From CAZZBK01 sp964652155 (GTDB taxonomy: Bacteria > Planctomycetota > Planctomycetia > Pirellulales > PNKZ01): DNA of 36,496 nt. The DNA lies in assembly GCA_964652155.1 (NCBI GenBank), contig CAZZBK010000046.1, positions 1 through 36,496 on the forward strand. The letters are read 5' to 3'. The number at the start of each line of letters is the position of its first letter. Position 1 is the first letter of the stretch. The position numbers and the translations under genes are program-made. Of the stretch, positions 34,192-36,496 are shown piece by piece. Below the pieces are notes generated by a model that was not told where the DNA came from, did not search any database, and saw nothing but the letters and a program-made list of their open reading frames with translations.

Positions 34192-36216
34192 ATGCACGCG
34201 CTCGTTCAATGGTGGCAAGACGTCACGAGTGACGATCTGGATGAACCGGTCTCGCCGGGCATTGATGGCCCAGCCTGGATGATCAGCCTGCTGGCGCACG
34301 CCAGTCTGATTCTCATCTTCGGCACGCTGTTCATCGACATGCCCGCGTCCGAGCAGCCTTTAACGCTCGTCACCGCCGCCGAAGAAGTCATCGAAGAAAA
34401 AGAAGTCGACATCCAGCACTTCCGCTTCTCGCCCGACGAAAGCGAGCAAACCGGCTCCGCCTCGGTCGTGGGCATCGATGTCCCCGCCCCCACCGCCATT
34501 CAACACGACCCCATCGTCTCGGTCCGCACCGAGTTGGTGCCGGTCGAGATCGCCAAGTACGAAGCTCCCGTGCTGTCCGACGTCTCGGCCGCGACCACCG
34601 TCAGCGACAAAGTCATGATGAAAGGGAACGCGGGCGTGGGCGCGGTCGGCGCGGTCGGCGCCGTCGATCGCATCACGCAAGAAATTATCCTCTCGCTCGA
34701 ACGTCGGCCCACGATCGTCGTGTGGCTCTTCGACCAGTCGTGGAGCATGCTGCCACAACGCCAGGCGGTCAACGAGCGACTCGCCCGGGTCTACAAAGAA
34801 CTGGGGGTGAGCGATATCGTTGCCCGCTCGCAAAAGCAAAAGCCCTTGCTGAGCAGCGTCATCGCCTTTGGCAAAAACGTGAATGTCCTCACGCCAGAAC
34901 TGACCGACGATATCGATTTGATTCAACGCACGGTCGCGGGCATCGAGAACGACGAGTCGGGGGTCGAAATGACCTTCACGGCCATCACCAAGGCGGTCGA
35001 GACCTACAAGGTGCATCATCAATACGACCGCCGCAACATCATGCTGGTCGTGTTCACCGACGAGGTCGGCGACGACGAGGACAAACTCGACAGCACGATC
35101 GCCGCCTGCCGCATGCATGGCGCGCCGGTGTACGTCGTCGGCGCGCCCGCCCCCTTCGGTCGCCGCAACATCGAGTTCAAGTATGTCGACCCCGATCCGA
35201 ATTTCGATCAAAGCGTGCAGTGGCTCCCGGTCCGCTCGGGTCCCGAGTCCTTTTTGCCCGAAATGGTCAACATGGGCTTCATCGGCTTCGAGCGGCGCGA
35301 CGCCGATTTGTATCGCATGGACTCGGGTTTTGGGCCCTACTGCCTGACCCGGCTGTGCTACGAGACCGGCGGCATCTTCTTTAGCGTGCATGCCGCGCGT
35401 CCCGAGTCGGCCGAGGGGTTCGTCCCCTCCGCGAGCACGCCGGCCATGTCGGCCCGGCTCAATTACTTTTTCGACCCGTCGATCATGCGCTCCTACATGC
35501 CCGACTATCTGCCCGTGAACGAGTACGTCAAAAAGATCTCGGCCAACAAGGCCAAGCAGCAGTTGGTTCGCACGGCCGAGATGTCGATGGTCATGCCGAT
35601 GGATCGCCCACAGTTGGTCTTTGATCGCAATCCGGACAACGAGGCCGCGCTCAAGCGGACGCTCGACGAGGCACAGAAGAAGGCCGCGATCCTCGAACCC
35701 GAACTGAACATGCTGTACTCGACGCTCAAGCAAGGGGAAGCGGACCGCCCCAAGATCACCGAGCCCCGTTGGCAAGCCAACTTCGATCTGGCCATGGCGC
35801 GCATCCTAGCCGCCAAGGTCCGCACCGAAGGGTACAACTTCATGCTCGCCCGAGCCAAAGGGGGCTTGAAGTACGACAACCCCAAGACCAACCTGCTTGA
35901 GCTGCAAGCGTCGGACGACGTGACCTGGAGCAGCCAGCACAAGAAGATGGCCGACCAAGCGCGCGAACTCTTGCAGCGCGTGGCCCACGATCACTCAGGC
36001 ACCCCCTGGGCCAAGCTGGCTGAGGAGGAGTTGCAACACCCGATCGGCTGGCGTTGGGTCGCGCGATACATTCCGCCTCCCCCCGCCCCTGCGGTTGCCA
36101 AGGCCAATCCCAAAGCGACTCCCACACCCCCGCCGCCAAACAACGCACGTCCCAAAGCACCGCCGCGTCCGATGAACGCGCAGCCCAAGCCCGTCCGGCA
36201 GAATATCAAGTTGTGA
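34192..36216 (+). CDS. Membrane-anchored von Willebrand factor A protein
   Basis: This 674-residue protein has a short N-terminal segment, one transmembrane helix (about 28-48) and an acidic linker (about 50-90). A von Willebrand A domain follows (about 172-330), with an intact metal-ion-dependent adhesion site: DxSxS at 181-185 (DQSWS), a Thr near 261-263 and D290 in VVFTDEVGDDED. A GAVGAVGAV tract (about 149-157) precedes the domain. The C-terminal 50 residues are rich in Pro, Ala and Lys. Such proteins usually bind ligands or partners through the metal site; the ligand is unknown. The start at 34192 was chosen because the long extension has no signal and the helix is near the N-terminus. 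No neighbour suggests its partner. Confidence 0.83.
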   Translation: MHALVQWWQDVTSDDLDEPVSPGIDGPAWMISLLAHASLILIFGTLFIDMPASEQPLTLVTAAEEVIEEKEVDIQHFRFSPDESEQTGSASVVGIDVPAPTAIQHDPIVSVRTELVPVEIAKYEAPVLSDVSAATTVSDKVMMKGNAGVGAVGAVGAVDRITQEIILSLERRPTIVVWLFDQSWSMLPQRQAVNERLARVYKELGVSDIVARSQKQKPLLSSVIAFGKNVNVLTPELTDDIDLIQRTVAGIENDESGVEMTFTAITKAVETYKVHHQYDRRNIMLVVFTDEVGDDEDKLDSTIAACRMHGAPVYVVGAPAPFGRRNIEFKYVDPDPNFDQSVQWLPVRSGPESFLPEMVNMGFIGFERRDADLYRMDSGFGPYCLTRLCYETGGIFFSVHAARPESAEGFVPSASTPAMSARLNYFFDPSIMRSYMPDYLPVNEYVKKISANKAKQQLVRTAEMSMVMPMDRPQLVFDRNPDNEAALKRTLDEAQKKAAILEPELNMLYSTLKQGEADRPKITEPRWQANFDLAMARILAAKVRTEGYNFMLARAKGGLKYDNPKTNLLELQASDDVTWSSQHKKMADQARELLQRVAHDHSGTPWAKLAEEELQHPIGWRWVARYIPPPPAPAVAKANPKATPTPPPPNNARPKAPPRPMNAQPKPVRQNIKL

Positions 36217-36332
36217 GCGAGTAACCTTCGCTCGCCTAACGTGTTCGACCGAGCACGCCATAAGGCTCATGGCTCAAATCGGTATGCGCCTACGGCTCTC
36301 ATTCGGTCACATACGTCATCGATGAATCATAG

Positions 36333-36351
36333 CCGGTCCGTCTCGGACCGG
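36333..36351. repeat. Perfect 8-bp hairpin, first of a pair
   Basis: CCGGTCCG, a TCT loop and CGGACCGG. With the hairpin at 36420-36438 it forms a pair downstream of the von Willebrand gene. The remaining bases of 36217-36496 contain no gene I can support. Confidence 0.6.
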
Positions 36352-36419
36352 ATGGGCGACGTCTGGCCCGTCGGTCGTGCATGGATCGATGTGAATGACG
36401 CGGGCGCGGCTCAACCCGT

Positions 36420-36438
36420 CCGGTCCCAGAGGGACCGG
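36420..36438. repeat. Perfect 8-bp hairpin, second of a pair
   Basis: CCGGTCCC, an AGA loop and GGGACCGG. The stem shares seven of eight bases per arm with the hairpin at 36333-36351, and both have 3-nt loops. It may be part of a dispersed hairpin element that continues beyond the window edge. Confidence 0.6.
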
Positions 36439-36496
36439 CTCTGGGGAGTCGCTTTCGCCGGGGGCTAATGGATGGAGGCGATGTTGGGCGATGCGC

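Noticed and set aside
34360..35775. 471-codon open frame on the minus strand
   Set aside because: It lies wholly inside the von Willebrand gene, which has a transmembrane helix, an intact metal site and good family fit. The antisense product is His/Arg/Gly-rich without recognizable motifs, as expected in GC-rich coding DNA.

Overview
The window is a gene-dense, GC-rich stretch of a bacterial chromosome that looks planctomycete-like (Planctomycetota). Five exported DUF1501 proteins, two DUF1549/DUF1553 proteins with an internal CxxCH, a multihaem cytochrome c carrying a PA14 domain, twin-arginine-type leaders and many secreted mosaic proteins are typical of that phylum. This rests on family content; the sequence does not give genus or species. 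I see 22 confident protein genes, one probable 37-residue gene and one tRNA. I see no insertion sequence, prophage or CRISPR array.

Layout. (1) 178-4156 (+): cassette 1, DUF1501, WD40, DUF1549/DUF1553, joined by a 4-bp overlap and a 5-nt gap. (2) 4233-6667 (+): an enolase-superfamily acid-sugar-dehydratase-like enzyme and an MFS carrier. (3) 6858-7373 (+): a small exported leucine-rich-repeat protein. (4) 7495-12886 (-): a 1225-residue zincin/DUF2341/LamG/SASA mosaic, a tiny basic protein and a sialidase-fold Tat protein. (5) 13135-17404 (+): a pentahaem cytochrome/PA14 protein and a secreted beta-propeller, followed by a stand-alone M41-type (FtsH-like) peptidase at 17481-17960. (6) 18006-22013 (-): cassette 2, DUF1549/DUF1553, DUF1501, WD40. 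It has the same three families as cassette 1 in rotated order. (7) 22272-24684 (-): a SelA-like PLP enzyme and an M14-type carboxypeptidase. (8) 24868-26214 (-) a DUF1501 protein and 26513-30031 (+) an esterase plus a DUF1501 protein. The divergent pair is separated by a symmetric promoter-like dyad. (9) 30219-31955 (-): a divergent DUF1501 protein and a CAU-anticodon tRNA, flanked by direct copies of a palindromic repeat. (10) 32258-33871 (-) a sodium:solute symporter and 34192-36216 (+) a membrane-anchored von Willebrand A protein.

How the genes may work together (inference). Exported hydrolase-like, sialidase-fold, esterase and SASA proteins would act on polymers or glycoconjugates at or beyond the cell surface. 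The haem proteins and propeller suggest periplasmic oxidation chemistry. The enolase, MFS, SSS and PLP proteins would handle the small acids, sugars or amino compounds released. The repeated DUF1501/WD40/DUF1549 module is the most system-like feature: two exported partners are always co-encoded with a WD40 protein that has no visible export signal. No biochemical role can be assigned to it from sequence alone.

Several hairpin repeats sit at gene ends and intergenic junctions. Most long antisense open frames are by-products of high GC and were left out. Start codons were chosen by signal peptides, ribosome-binding sites and overlap with neighbours; those without a clear ribosome-binding site are flagged.
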